From assembly GCA_003427395.1 (NCBI GenBank), contig BFEA01000030.1, positions 2,388,243-2,413,061 on the forward strand: 24,819 nucleotides of DNA. Direction: 5' to 3'. The translations under genes and the position numbers were made by a program. A model generated the notes under the pieces. That model had not been told where the DNA came from and did not search any database. It saw only the letters and a list, made by a program, of their open reading frames with translations. This DNA is from Chara braunii (taxonomy: Eukaryota > Streptophyta > Charophyceae > Charales > Characeae). Of this stretch, positions 1 to 8,243 are shown piece after piece (within the stretch, counting starts at the first letter, position 1; each line of letters starts with the position of its first letter).

Positions 1-55
1 AGGGGAAGCAGTGAGAGATTTCAATGCCACAGGGAAGGAGAGAGAAAAAACAATG

Positions 56-63
56 GTGCCATG
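56..63. repeat. Left 8-bp target duplication of hAT-like element
   Basis: GTGCCATG lies immediately outside the left end and matches GTGCCACG at 1092-1099 in 7 of 8 positions. Confidence 0.7.
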
Positions 64-337
64 CAGGTAACCGGCATTCGGGATGGGCCGAACGCCCGAA
101 CGTACTTGACCCCTTGGGGATGCACTTGGCACGGACCAAAAGAAAAAAGGAAAAAAAAAAACAATTGAAAAAAATCTGAAAAGAAGAAATGTTATGAAGA
201 AAAATAAAATAAACAACATTTGGCCGAGCATTACATCCAAATTCCTTACCACATCTGAAATAAAAATAAAATACAGAAAATAAAAATAATAAGAAAAATA
301 AGAAAAAAATCAAAAAATAAAAAGAGAATTAAAATTA

Positions 338-680
338 GTGAGTGAGCGAGCACGTTTTCGACACCGCCATTTTTGGCAATTTTTCATGGTTTTTTGGGCA
401 CAGCCAAATGCCCTGAAAATTTACAGATGTGTACTTCACATAATACAAAACCCATTAAAAAAGTTTCAAAAAATAATAAAATTGTTTAGGCCCCGCAATA
501 AAGTGAAAACAAAAAGTAAAAAGTGAAAAAAAAGAAAATAGTGAGTGGGCGAACACGTTTTGACACTGCCCTCTTTGGGGATTTTTAATTTTTGTTTGGC
601 TTAGCAAAATGACTTCAAAATTTATAGGCATGTACCTCACGTCATAGAGAACTCACAAAAAAAAAATTCAGAAAAAAAAC
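338..680. repeat. 203-bp direct repeat inside hAT-like element
   Basis: Two diverged units begin GTGAGTGAGCGAGCACG (338) and GTGAGTGGGCGAACACG (541), a period of 203. Each runs through a block reading gacaccgcc/gacactgcc, then aaatttacagatgtgtac or aaatttataggcatgtac. The same two units occur inverted at 24490-24819, so the duplication predates the spread of this family. Confidence 0.75.
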
Positions 681-959
681 TTATTGACGAACTCATCAAT
701 GATGAGGCACGCAGGCTCGAGGGGGAGTGAGGAAGGAACGAAAGGTGTAAGGGAGAGGATAGGAGGGCCCCCCTGAAGAGACCGCGTGGCGGCGGTCGAA
801 ACCGGTCGGGGTGTCATACCCACCGGCGATGACGATGTTTTTCTTGTACTTGTGTACTTTGTGCACGATTTTCGTTGGACAATAACACTGCTATTGCACG
901 GCTTTTGCTATGCTTTTGCACACTGTTCTTTGTCTTCCATATCCATACAACTAAACAAT
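680..959 (+). other. 280-bp segment present only in left hAT copy, with hammerhead-like core
   Basis: Alignment by eye with the right-hand copy breaks after the A-run at about 679 and resumes at about 960 (TATTTTTAGGCC), so this block is inserted here or deleted there. Within it, CTGAAGA (773-779), a 6-bp stem GACCGC/GCGGTC (780-785 and 792-797, loop 786-791) and GAAA (798-801) reproduce the CUGANGA - helix II - GAAA core of a hammerhead ribozyme. A further hairpin follows at 802-826. The U-H cleavage dinucleotide and a convincing helix I are missing. Another reading is the 3' end of an LTR element, since a G-rich tract precedes TGTCATACCC at 812, a common LTR start. Confidence 0.4.
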
Positions 960-1091
960 TATTTTTAGGCCCCGAAATAATTTTTGGCGGGGGCCGAACG
1001 CCTTGGGGTTCAGACCCCGAACGGGACCCCGAACGCCCGTACGTACCGAGGTCGGCCCAGGGACCTCCGTACGTATGGGCTGGTGACCCTG

Positions 1092-1099
1092 GTGCCACG
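1092..1099. repeat. Right 8-bp target duplication of hAT-like element
   Basis: GTGCCACG directly follows the right end (CCCTG at 1087-1091). The single difference from the left copy is a C/T transition. Confidence 0.7.
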
Positions 1100-1388
1100 T
1101 CCCTTTTTTTTTCTTTTTAATCTTTTTTCTTTTTCTCTTTCCCTGTGGTGTTGAGATCTTCCCCTGCTTCCCCCCCTTTCCCCCCCCAAAAAAAAATAAA
1201 AATAAAATTCTCCCACTGAGGTGAAGGGATGATGTGGCAGAGGGTTGGGTGGGAGAAAGGTCGGGGGGGTGGTCGGAGGGGTGGTCGGGGGAGGGGCGGG
1301 GAAGGGTCGGTTTCCAGAACTGCCAAGGGAATGAAGTAAAAATCGGACCATGAAGAAAATTATAAGAGGGACTGAGTCAGTCATTCTC
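1092..1388. other. Pyrimidine-rich then G-rich intergenic stretch
   Basis: No gene is visible. The stretch holds T-rich sequence (1101-1140), a C8A9 junction (1180-1196), and a G-rich block at 1259-1306 with two and a half 12-bp units of the type GGTCGGRGGGGT. The block has at least five runs of four or more G, so it could form a G-quadruplex on the + strand. Confidence 0.6.
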
Positions 1389-1414
1389 TGTGTGTGTGTT
1401 GTCATATTCGCTAC

Positions 1415-1418
<4 letters not shown>

Positions 1419-1458
<40 letters not shown>
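1419..1458. repeat. (TG)20 microsatellite
   Basis: This is an uninterrupted TG dinucleotide run. A shorter TG run at 1389-1399 precedes it. Confidence 0.95.
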
Positions 1459-1462
<4 letters not shown>

Positions 1463-1472
1463 TGACAGATAA

Positions 1473-1742
1473 GAGGTCTCCACAATAAGAGGGATATATA
1501 CACCGTGACCCCTATAGATGTATCTGACTGTAATCATGTCCAGAATCATGAATCCAAAGGAGAGACCTGTCAGAATAAGAGGGATATTTGCACCGCGTCT
1601 CCTATGGATGTATCTGTCTGTAATCGTGTCCAGAATCATGAATCCTAAGGAGGGGTCTGCCAGAATAAGAGGGATGCATACGCCATGACGCCTATGGATG
1701 TATCTGACTGTTATCATGTCCACATTCGTGAATTCTAAGGAT
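1473..1742. repeat. 90-bp minisatellite, three copies
   Basis: The anchor AATAAGAGGGAT occurs at 1484, 1574 and 1664, exactly 90 bases apart, and the blocks ATGTATCTGNCTGT and TTCATGATTCTGGAC (its complement on +) recur at the same spacing. The unit length is a multiple of three, and the minus strand is open through all three copies, giving a 30-residue repeat with the shared core RYI-R--G--IPLI. There is no recognised protein family and no start or splice context, so it is recorded as a repeat, not a gene. Confidence 0.9.
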
Positions 1743-1750
1743 GTAGCTGA

Positions 1751-2129
1751 TTGCAATCGGGCCCAGATGCAGTCTTCAAACGCTTATTGCAAGTGTGCCG
1801 TGGGAAGAGGGATGATGTGTGAGAGAGAGGGAGCAAAGAGGGCTGTCTCTCATGGGCCTTGGGTGGGCCTCTCTATGACACTATAAGAATGGAGTCCTAA
1901 AAGATAAAATGAAAAATGTATTGTATGAAATTATGAATATTTTTGTTTCTGTTTGTTTTTTTGTTTTTCTTTTGTTCTTTTGTTCTTTTGTTTTTCTTTT
2001 GTTTTTTTTTGGGATCAATTTCATTGATTGGATTGGTTGACGTTATTTGCCCCCTCCACCCTCTCTCTTTCTCTTTCTAACTCAATTTGGTTTCTGTTGA
2101 CGTATCCATTATAGTGGTCCTTTGGTGGA
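1751..2129. other. Unassigned sequence with TTTTGTTC low-complexity tract
   Basis: No gene is recognised. A T-rich tract with repeats of TTTTGTTC and TTTTGTTT fills 1938-2010. The rest shows no family resemblance. Confidence 0.6.
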
Positions 2130-2132
2130 TCT

Positions 2133-2194
<62 letters not shown>
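2130..2194. repeat. (CT)n microsatellite
   Basis: This is a CT run with one interruption (CTCTTCTC) near its start. Confidence 0.95.
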
Positions 2195-2197
<3 letters not shown>

Positions 2198-2200
2198 CTC

Positions 2201-2346
2201 CGTCTCTCGTCTGTTTATCTTGTCATTCAGGTTCTCAAGCACAGTGTGTTGCCAATTCGAGTACTTGATTAATCGTCTCTCGTCTGTTTATCTTGTCATT
2301 CAGGTTCTCAAGCACAGTGTGTTGCCAATTCGAGTACTTGATTAAT
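2201..2346. repeat. 73-bp perfect tandem duplication
   Basis: Bases 2201-2273 and 2274-2346 are identical by direct reading, both starting CGTCTCTCGTCTG and ending TACTTGATTAAT. The pair sits between two long (CT)n tracts, which suggests a recent unequal exchange or replication slip. Confidence 0.95.
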
Positions 2347-2347
2347 G

Positions 2348-2348
<1 letters not shown>

Positions 2349-2421
<73 letters not shown>
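2349..2421. repeat. Compound (CT)30(GT)6 microsatellite
   Basis: A CT run at 2349-2408 passes directly into GT at 2409-2421. It lies about 50 bases upstream of the splice acceptor of the reticulon exon. Confidence 0.95.
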
Positions 2422-2470
2422 AATCTGTGGCAATGATTTTGTGTTGTTGTGGGCTTTCAAATCCTTTCAG

Positions 2471-2651
2471 TTGCGGATATCTTGCTATGGAGATCAATCC
2501 ACTTGAGTGGAGGTATAGTGGCTGGGATGACGTTGGTATGGGCCGTCTTTGAGTTCTCAGGCTACACACTCCTTACCCTTCTATCGAACACTCTCCTTGT
2601 TCTTGTGGCTGCAATGTTCTTCTGGGCGAACGTGGCACACTTTCTCAACAG
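2471..2651 (+). CDS. Reticulon-like protein (RTNLB type), internal exon
   Basis: The 181-bp exon is bounded by an acceptor (tttcag at 2465-2470, pyrimidine-rich before it) and a donor (CAG|gtcagc, GT at 2652). It starts at codon position 2 and ends after two bases of a codon, giving 59 full codons. The product opens with ADILLWRS, the conserved start of the plant reticulon homology domain (ADVLLWRN-type). A first hydrophobic hairpin follows: GGIVAGMTLVWAVFEF, then TLLTLLSNTLLVLVAAMFF, then WANVAHFLN, matching the FLWSN--TFIN-type end. Reticulons wedge into the ER membrane and shape tubules. Only this part of the domain is seen. The second hairpin, the N-terminal exon and the stop are not visible here; they would lie in other exons beyond long microsatellite-laden introns or outside the window. 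The exon is uninterrupted, so it is probably functional host sequence, though a gene fragment cannot be excluded. Confidence 0.8.
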
Positions 2652-2656
2652 GTCAG

Positions 2657-2657
<1 letters not shown>

Positions 2658-2734
<77 letters not shown>
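2658..2734. repeat. (CT)n microsatellite in reticulon intron
   Basis: The CT run begins six bases after the exon's GT donor and continues for about 77 bases. A second CT run lies at 2742-2757. Confidence 0.95.
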
Positions 2735-3835
<1,101 letters not shown>

Positions 3836-4160
3836 CCATCAATAAAGGGGGTTACCATAACATTGTAGTATGCAATCTGATTCCGTCAGGACTTGAACTC
3901 ATTGCCACCGCATGTTTGTACGGTCAAGCAACAATGGCCGGGTACTCTCTACCTTCCGTTCCTTGGCCTTTAGACTCGCTTTTTTCTTCGTCCAGTTCAC
4001 GATCTGCGGGATCTGATGCCTGTTTCCACTTCTCTTTCAGGGTGTGCGCATGCTCTTCCAACTGATCCGGTCTATTTTGTGGATATGTCTTCTGTTTGGT
4101 ACGCCTAGGTAGGGTCCTTGGGGTAGCCGACAGCAATTACGTCCAAAAAAAAAACGACGG
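3836..4160 (-). other. Unassigned block with A-run and possible degenerate coding fragment
   Basis: On the minus strand, 4136-3924 reads as a 70-codon charged frame containing LKEKWKQASDPADRELDEEK. I do not recognise its family. Further along the same strand, GTTCAAGTCC (about 3889-3898) resembles a pol III B box, but no paired T-stem surrounds it. On the + strand the block ends in an A10 run (4145-4154), as retroposed copies do. Confidence 0.25.
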
Positions 4161-4169
4161 CTGAATCAG

Positions 4170-4171
<2 letters not shown>

Positions 4172-4214
<43 letters not shown>
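4172..4214. repeat. (AG)n microsatellite
   Basis: This is an AG run with one AAAG interruption near 4191. Confidence 0.95.
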
Positions 4215-4255
4215 TAGTGGAAACTGGCAGGGAAGATACATCTTGGGAAGTCCAA

Positions 4256-4363
4256 CCGTCTTCACGCGAATAGAACGCCTGCTCATTATATCTGTATTTG
4301 GTCCACCTTTCGGTTTTTAGTTTGAGCGATTAATGACCATGCGTTCTATTCGGGTGAAGACCC
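4256..4363. mobile_element. Hairpin repeat with 33-bp inverted arms (MITE-like)
   Basis: The left arm 4256-4288 and right arm 4331-4363 are inverted copies with 28 of 33 matches, sharing CGAATAGAACGC and TCTTCAC, around a 42-bp loop. No clear target duplication was found, so a foldback MITE or a plain palindrome are both possible. Confidence 0.6.
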
Positions 4364-4425
4364 TAGTGTAAGTAGTAGGTTCCCACTCTCTTGTCTCGTC
4401 CCCTGCTTTGTGATTCTCTCTCTCC

Positions 4426-4426
<1 letters not shown>

Positions 4427-4474
<48 letters not shown>
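4427..4474. repeat. (CT)n microsatellite
   Basis: This is an almost pure CT run. Confidence 0.95.
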
Positions 4475-4476
<2 letters not shown>

Positions 4477-4523
4477 CCCATCTTATTGGGGGGGGGTGGG
4501 GGTCCATCTTATATGGGGCCGGG

Positions 4524-4525
<2 letters not shown>

Positions 4526-4556
<31 letters not shown>
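4526..4556. repeat. Poly-G run of 31 bases
   Basis: An uninterrupted G run follows GGGGCCGGGCC. Its length may be imprecise, because homopolymers of this size are error-prone to sequence. Confidence 0.8.
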
Positions 4557-4558
<2 letters not shown>

Positions 4559-4576
4559 AATGAGCTGCTATAGAGG

Positions 4577-4608
4577 ACCGCGAGGAAACTGCACCGCGAG
4601 GAAACTGC
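4577..4608. repeat. 16-bp perfect tandem duplication
   Basis: ACCGCGAGGAAACTGC is repeated exactly, at 4577-4592 and 4593-4608. Confidence 0.95.
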
Positions 4609-4611
4609 ACT

Positions 4612-4881
4612 GGCTAAACTCAAACTCAAATTGGAGGCCCCCAGGGCGACCCCCCAGATGTTTGGTCGTTTGGGAAGGGGTTTGGGCCCCACCAAACCCC
4701 ATTTCGGGGGCAATTTTTTCTTTTTCCCTTGAATTTTTTTTTGTAGCATGGAGAACCCCCTTTCTGCAATTAAAAAAAAAAAAAAAAAAATGCATTCAGG
4801 CGGAACCTCTGGCTGTGGGGCCCCGAATGTTTGGGCATCCGGGTTCGGGGGTTTGGCCTGAACCGAACGCCGGTAACCAGG
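4612..4881. mobile_element. Diverged relative of the hAT-like family
   Basis: The right end, CCGAACGCCGGTAACCAGG, matches on the opposite strand the CAGGTAACCGGCATTCGG end at 64. The left part, GGAGGCCCCCAGGGCG (from about 4634) and TTTCGGGGGC, parallels the GC-rich subterminal block at 24359-24450. Possible target duplications AACTGCAC and GGTTGCAC differ at three positions, all transitions. The interior is A/T-rich with an A18 run. The exact ends are uncertain. Confidence 0.4.
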
Positions 4882-5187
4882 GTTGCACCGGCGCCGACCG
4901 CCGACCGTTTTGTCCCGACCGATGGGGGCCGACCGGTCGGCGGTCCGCCGACCAGTCAGAAAACAGGCATCCGCTACTTTTTTTTTTTTAATCTGATTGC
5001 GCAGCCTTACTGCGCTTGCTGAGTACAGCCCAAATCCGCAGAGAAACTTTTGGGATGGGGGAGGGGTATGGGGGGTTGGGGTTGGAGCATACCTGCGGCA
5101 CAAGTGTGCTGGTCACCGATGCGCAAAAAAACAAAAAAGAAAAAAATAAGAAAAAAGAAAAAACGGCTGTTATGTGTGAGAACACGC

Positions 5188-5190
<3 letters not shown>
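4882..5190. other. GC-rich CCGACCG block and A-rich tract, no gene
   Basis: Repeated CCGACCG motifs fill 4888-4955, a T12 run lies at 4978-4989, and a purine A/G tract occupies 5126-5163. No coding frame is supported. Confidence 0.6.

Positions 5191-5191
<1 letters not shown>

Positions 5192-5228
<37 letters not shown>
5192..5228. repeat. (AG)n microsatellite
   Basis: This is a continuous AG run directly after an A-rich tract. Confidence 0.95.
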
Positions 5229-5236
<8 letters not shown>

Positions 5237-5512
5237 GTAAACAAATAGCTCCTTAATATTCATTTCAAACCCCCTGCGGGTTATCCGAGAGGGCCCTGCA
5301 CACAATCAGCAAGGGCCACGTTGCCATGAACGAGGTAGTAGTCATAGCCATGCTGAAGTCATGGCACGCCAAGTATATATGCTGTTGATTCACTTTAAGG
5401 TCCGTGTTTCAGCAGTTATGGGACCACTGAGCACGCGAGTTTCTGGGCAGTAGCAGGCCAACTCACCACGTGCTTTTCAGGGCTTCCCTCCACTACAAAT
5501 GTGCAAAACTAG

Positions 5513-5766
5513 AATGAATCTTCTGCTAGAACATGGAACCGAACGCCGCCATATGTTTTGTCTTTTGTGCAAGTGGTGACGAGTGAAGCAAGGCCCTTAG
5601 GGCCACTTGTCGTAGGAAAAGGAAACAAAAGAAAGAGAGGAATGAATCTTTTGCTAGAACATGGAACCATACGCCGCCATATGTTTTGTCTTTTGTGCTG
5701 GTGACGAGTGGAGCAAGGCCCTTAGGGCCACTGCTCGTAGGAAAAAGAATCAAAAGAAAGAGAGAG
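5513..5766. repeat. 128-bp tandem repeat, two copies
   Basis: Copy one runs from 5513 and copy two from 5641, both starting AATGAATCTT and carrying GCCGCCATATGTTTTGTC and the palindromic GGCCCTTAGGGCC-like core, then GTAGGAAAA and AAAAGAAAGAGAG. The 5' flank (CTCCACTACAAATGTGCAAAA) has a second, diverged occurrence at 6600-6660 next to the tRNA-like unit, so this is part of a dispersed family. Confidence 0.9.
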
Positions 5767-6150
5767 CTACGGTAGTAAGTAGTTGTAACTTGTAACCCAT
5801 AACTTCTCGAAAGCAGATCTGACTTCGGATCCAGAACATATATTGCTGGCCTGCTCCTCATTCGTACGAAATTTGCTGAACATCTCTTGAGATGTTGGGA
5901 CCCTTGAATATGTACTGCTCGGGTCCTCCGTGAAAAATACTATTCAACAAGGAATACGTGGGCCCTATTTTTTTTTCTGTGGGGAGGTGCACCATTGGCT
6001 ACCTCAGCCAGCCTTCTCCAAATTTTATTTTATACCCTATTTATTGGGGTGCGTTGCATCACGTGCGCGTGCATGCTTACACGTGCGCTATGCTTACACG
6101 TGCGGAGCTCCCGCGCATGCGGTATGCCGCAGGTATGGGTTGGAGTACAG
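5767..6150. other. Unassigned; short 17-bp tandem repeat
   Basis: No gene is recognised. ATGCTTACACGTGCG occurs at 6073-6087 and 6090-6104. Confidence 0.5.
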
Positions 6151-6310
6151 GCGTAGTATAGGGGTGATATAGGGGATATTGGGGTGTTTAATAAGGATGT
6201 TGGGGGCGGTTCGGGAGTGTTAGGTTGGTGTATGTGGGTATTGGGGGCCGCTCTGGGGGTGTGGGTGGGGTTATTAGGGGTTCTGGATCCCCCCCCAAAA
6301 AAAAAAAAAG
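6151..6310. other. G-rich strand-asymmetric tract ending in C8A13
   Basis: Many GGGG and GGGGGT clusters lie on the + strand, then C8 (6289-6296) joins A13 (6297-6309). It has quadruplex potential and no coding sense. Confidence 0.6.
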
Positions 6311-6496
6311 TGCGGGGTGCCGATGATCCCTGACTGCTAGGTGCGACCAGTCAAGGGCCGCCTACCGTCGGGGTGTGCAACACTGCCAGTAACCCTAATT
6401 ACACCTGGGAAAAAAAAAAAGGAAAGCAGTGATTACACTAGCTTGCAAATTGGCAATGTTGAAAGTCTCTTGACGATGGAAAGCCCTGCGCCCACG

Positions 6497-6502
6497 CCCC
6501 CC

Positions 6503-6533
<31 letters not shown>

Positions 6534-6534
6534 A
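6497..6534. repeat. C27A11 homopolymer junction
   Basis: A run of 27 C is followed directly by 11 A. Similar C-to-A junctions lie at 1180-1196, 3809-3829 and 6289-6309. Confidence 0.85.
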
Positions 6535-6667
6535 GCAAAGCTCCCCCCCCTCTTCTTGCCTTCTCCCCACAATCAATACAATGATGGCAACGGGCCTTGC
6601 TCCACTACTCTCCAAATGTGCAAAATGAGACTGAATACACCACTAGAACACGGATCCATACTGTCCA

Positions 6668-6748
6668 GCTGATGCAGCTCAGTGGTTAGAGCACCGGTTG
6701 GAAATGCGCATTGTGGTATAAGGTTGCGGGCTCAAAACCCCGCAGCCT
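6668..6748 (+). ncRNA. tRNA-like sequence (SINE head or tRNA pseudogene)
   Basis: A D-arm is present (GCTC at 6677-6680, loop AGTGGTTA, GAGC at 6689-6692) with an A-box match. The T-arm is GGTTGCGGG...CCCGCAGCC, a 9-bp stem with one G-U pair around CTCAAAAC, with a B-box-like GGCTCAAAACC. The anticodon arm does not fold, the T-loop has 8 rather than 7 bases, and no acceptor stem closes. It is therefore a tRNA-derived promoter region of a SINE or a decayed tRNA, not a working tRNA. Confidence 0.45.
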
Positions 6749-6973
6749 TGCACAGGGACACCGGCAGGGCGTTAGATTGACGCACGGCTGGGCACACACC
6801 CCCTTGGGCTGACGCATGGTACTATTGCAGACACTGCCTGCACACCACCCAAGGGTTGTTCATGGTGTTGTATGTTGGTTCTGGGTTTCACATGGGTTGC
6901 TTGGGGGTGTTGGTCTTGGGTGTTCTGCTGATCTCCCCAGTCTGGCATATCACACATTCGTGCCACTTCCACT

Positions 6974-7031
6974 AGCCGTTCGCATGGTAGAGTCATTCGA
7001 TTACATGTTACAAGGTCACGGGTTTGCAAAC
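6974..7031 (+). ncRNA. Second, weaker tRNA-like sequence
   Basis: TAGCCGTTCGCATGGTAGAG resembles an A box, and AAGGTCACGGGTTTGCAAAC resembles the variable region and B box. They are about 46 bases apart, as in tRNA genes. The stems do not pair well, so this is a tentative call. Confidence 0.3.
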
Positions 7032-7173
7032 TACACATCGCCTACGGGCTACATGTACAAGTTTCCACACATGATGCTGTCTGTACATCTCTCGATACAT
7101 AGATTCACAGAGCATATTCATACACATAGCTTGCGAACTACACATCGCCTACGGGCTACATACACAAGTTTCC
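7023..7173. repeat. 44-bp direct repeat, period 107
   Basis: Copies at 7023-7066 and 7130-7173 share ACTACACATCGCCTACGGG and end CAAGTTTCC, with five differences. The first overlaps the end of the second tRNA-like sequence. Confidence 0.9.
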
Positions 7174-8239
7174 GAGTGCGTGCATATATACATCTATAAT
7201 ATCAGGCTGGGGGGGTCTAGTCACTGGGTGGGGTCTATTATCTGCAGTAGGTTCAGGCAGGTTGGATAGGGTGCCATCGGGTGTGGTTCCTACTGACATT
7301 CGGATAGAACTATCTGGTGGCTATATGTATGAAAAAGGCTTAGAACCTAGGGTAAGGGTAGGGACATAAGTTGCTCAGTCCAGTTCGAGTTCCGCGGCCT
7401 GGCCTTGGGTAAGCTAGGGGAAGGATGGTAAGACTGCTTCAGTGGGTGCTACCCTGTCTGAACCTAGGGTCCATAGTCCCTTGGGGCCCGTAGTCGATTG
7501 TCTGGGCCTGGCGTCCGAAGTTCCCGTTCGACAAGGCTTGTCCGATTCCGCTTCCACCAGGGCTGGGCAACCTATCAGCCCTGGTGCCTGTCACTGCTGT
7601 TCGGTCCAAGTTACCTGCCCATTGGTAGCGTAATGGTCCTGAGTGCTGGTCACACTGAGGTAGGATAGTGGGATAGGGGGTGCGCTAGGAGTATTGACGT
7701 GAGGATGGGATGGGAGGTGGTCTCATATTCCAGGACACCCGCGGCTCGCAGCTCCAGGTGACCACTGTGCACTCAGTGACTGGCCTCTACAACAGCATGG
7801 ACTTGCAATGTCATCTTCCTTGTCTCCCCCTACAATGTGACCATCTCCCAACCAGTGGCTAACTCGGTAAATTGTTTTCATTGCTGAAATCAATTTTTTT
7901 GGGCCAAATTTTCATTTTGTGTTTTTTTCTTCGTTCTTTTTCCTTATAAATAGCATTAAAAAAGCGCTGAAGTCTTGGGTCTCCGCTAACCACGACCCCT
8001 CCGTGGTCTGTTCTACCACCTATGGCATCTACTTGGTCATCTACCTCCATCATCTGTTGCGTCTTATTGTCATTATTTTGATTAACCTCAATATATATAT
8101 GAGTCGGTGAAACTCCAACGAAACAGTTTGTCACAGCCCCTTGTTTGTTGTCCTCTTCTCCCTCTCTGCCTACGGTTTACCGGGCAGCTCTGTTTGACTA
8201 TATATATTGTCACATAACTCTGAACTAATATAATTAGCG
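7174..8239. other. No gene recognised
   Basis: All six frames were read. A forward frame at 7442-7633 and a minus frame at 8134-7859 are open for 60-90 codons but resemble no known family and show no gene context. The stretch is the left flank of the first LTR retrotransposon. Confidence 0.5.
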
Positions 8240-8243
8240 CTAG
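8240..8243. repeat. Left 4-bp target duplication (CTAG) of retrotransposon 1
   Basis: CTAG directly precedes the TG of the 5' LTR and recurs at 16834-16837 directly after the CA of the 3' LTR. Confidence 0.65.

Larger units (their letters stand above)
64..1091. mobile_element. Non-autonomous hAT-like DNA element, complete
   Basis: The two ends are imperfect inverted repeats: CAGGTAACCGGC at 64 and, reading inward on the other strand from 1091, CAGGGTCACCAGCCC. The flanking 8 bases are GTGCCATG (56-63) and GTGCCACG (1092-1099), an 8-bp target duplication with one transition. An 8-bp duplication plus CAGGG-type ends is the hallmark of the hAT superfamily. No transposase frame exists inside the roughly 1.03 kb; the interior is A/T-rich with GC-rich subterminal blocks that repeat the motif GCCGAACGCC. 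A second copy in opposite orientation begins at 24336 and matches 320-680 and 960-1091 of this one. The element must have been moved by a transposase encoded elsewhere. Confidence 0.75.

Noticed and set aside
773-830. A working hammerhead ribozyme
   Set aside because: The core is present, but the cleavage-site dinucleotide and helix I pairing are missing, so only a hammerhead-like core is reported.
3880-3960. tRNA gene on the minus strand
   Set aside because: A B-box-like GTTCAAGTCC is present, but neither T-stem nor acceptor stem pairs.
5526-5861. 111-codon minus-strand frame
   Set aside because: It spans the 128-bp tandem repeat and shifts relative frame between copies, so it is a by-product of the repeat.
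7859-8134. 91-codon minus-strand frame as a small gene
   Set aside because: No family resemblance, no splice or promoter context, and A/T-rich ends.
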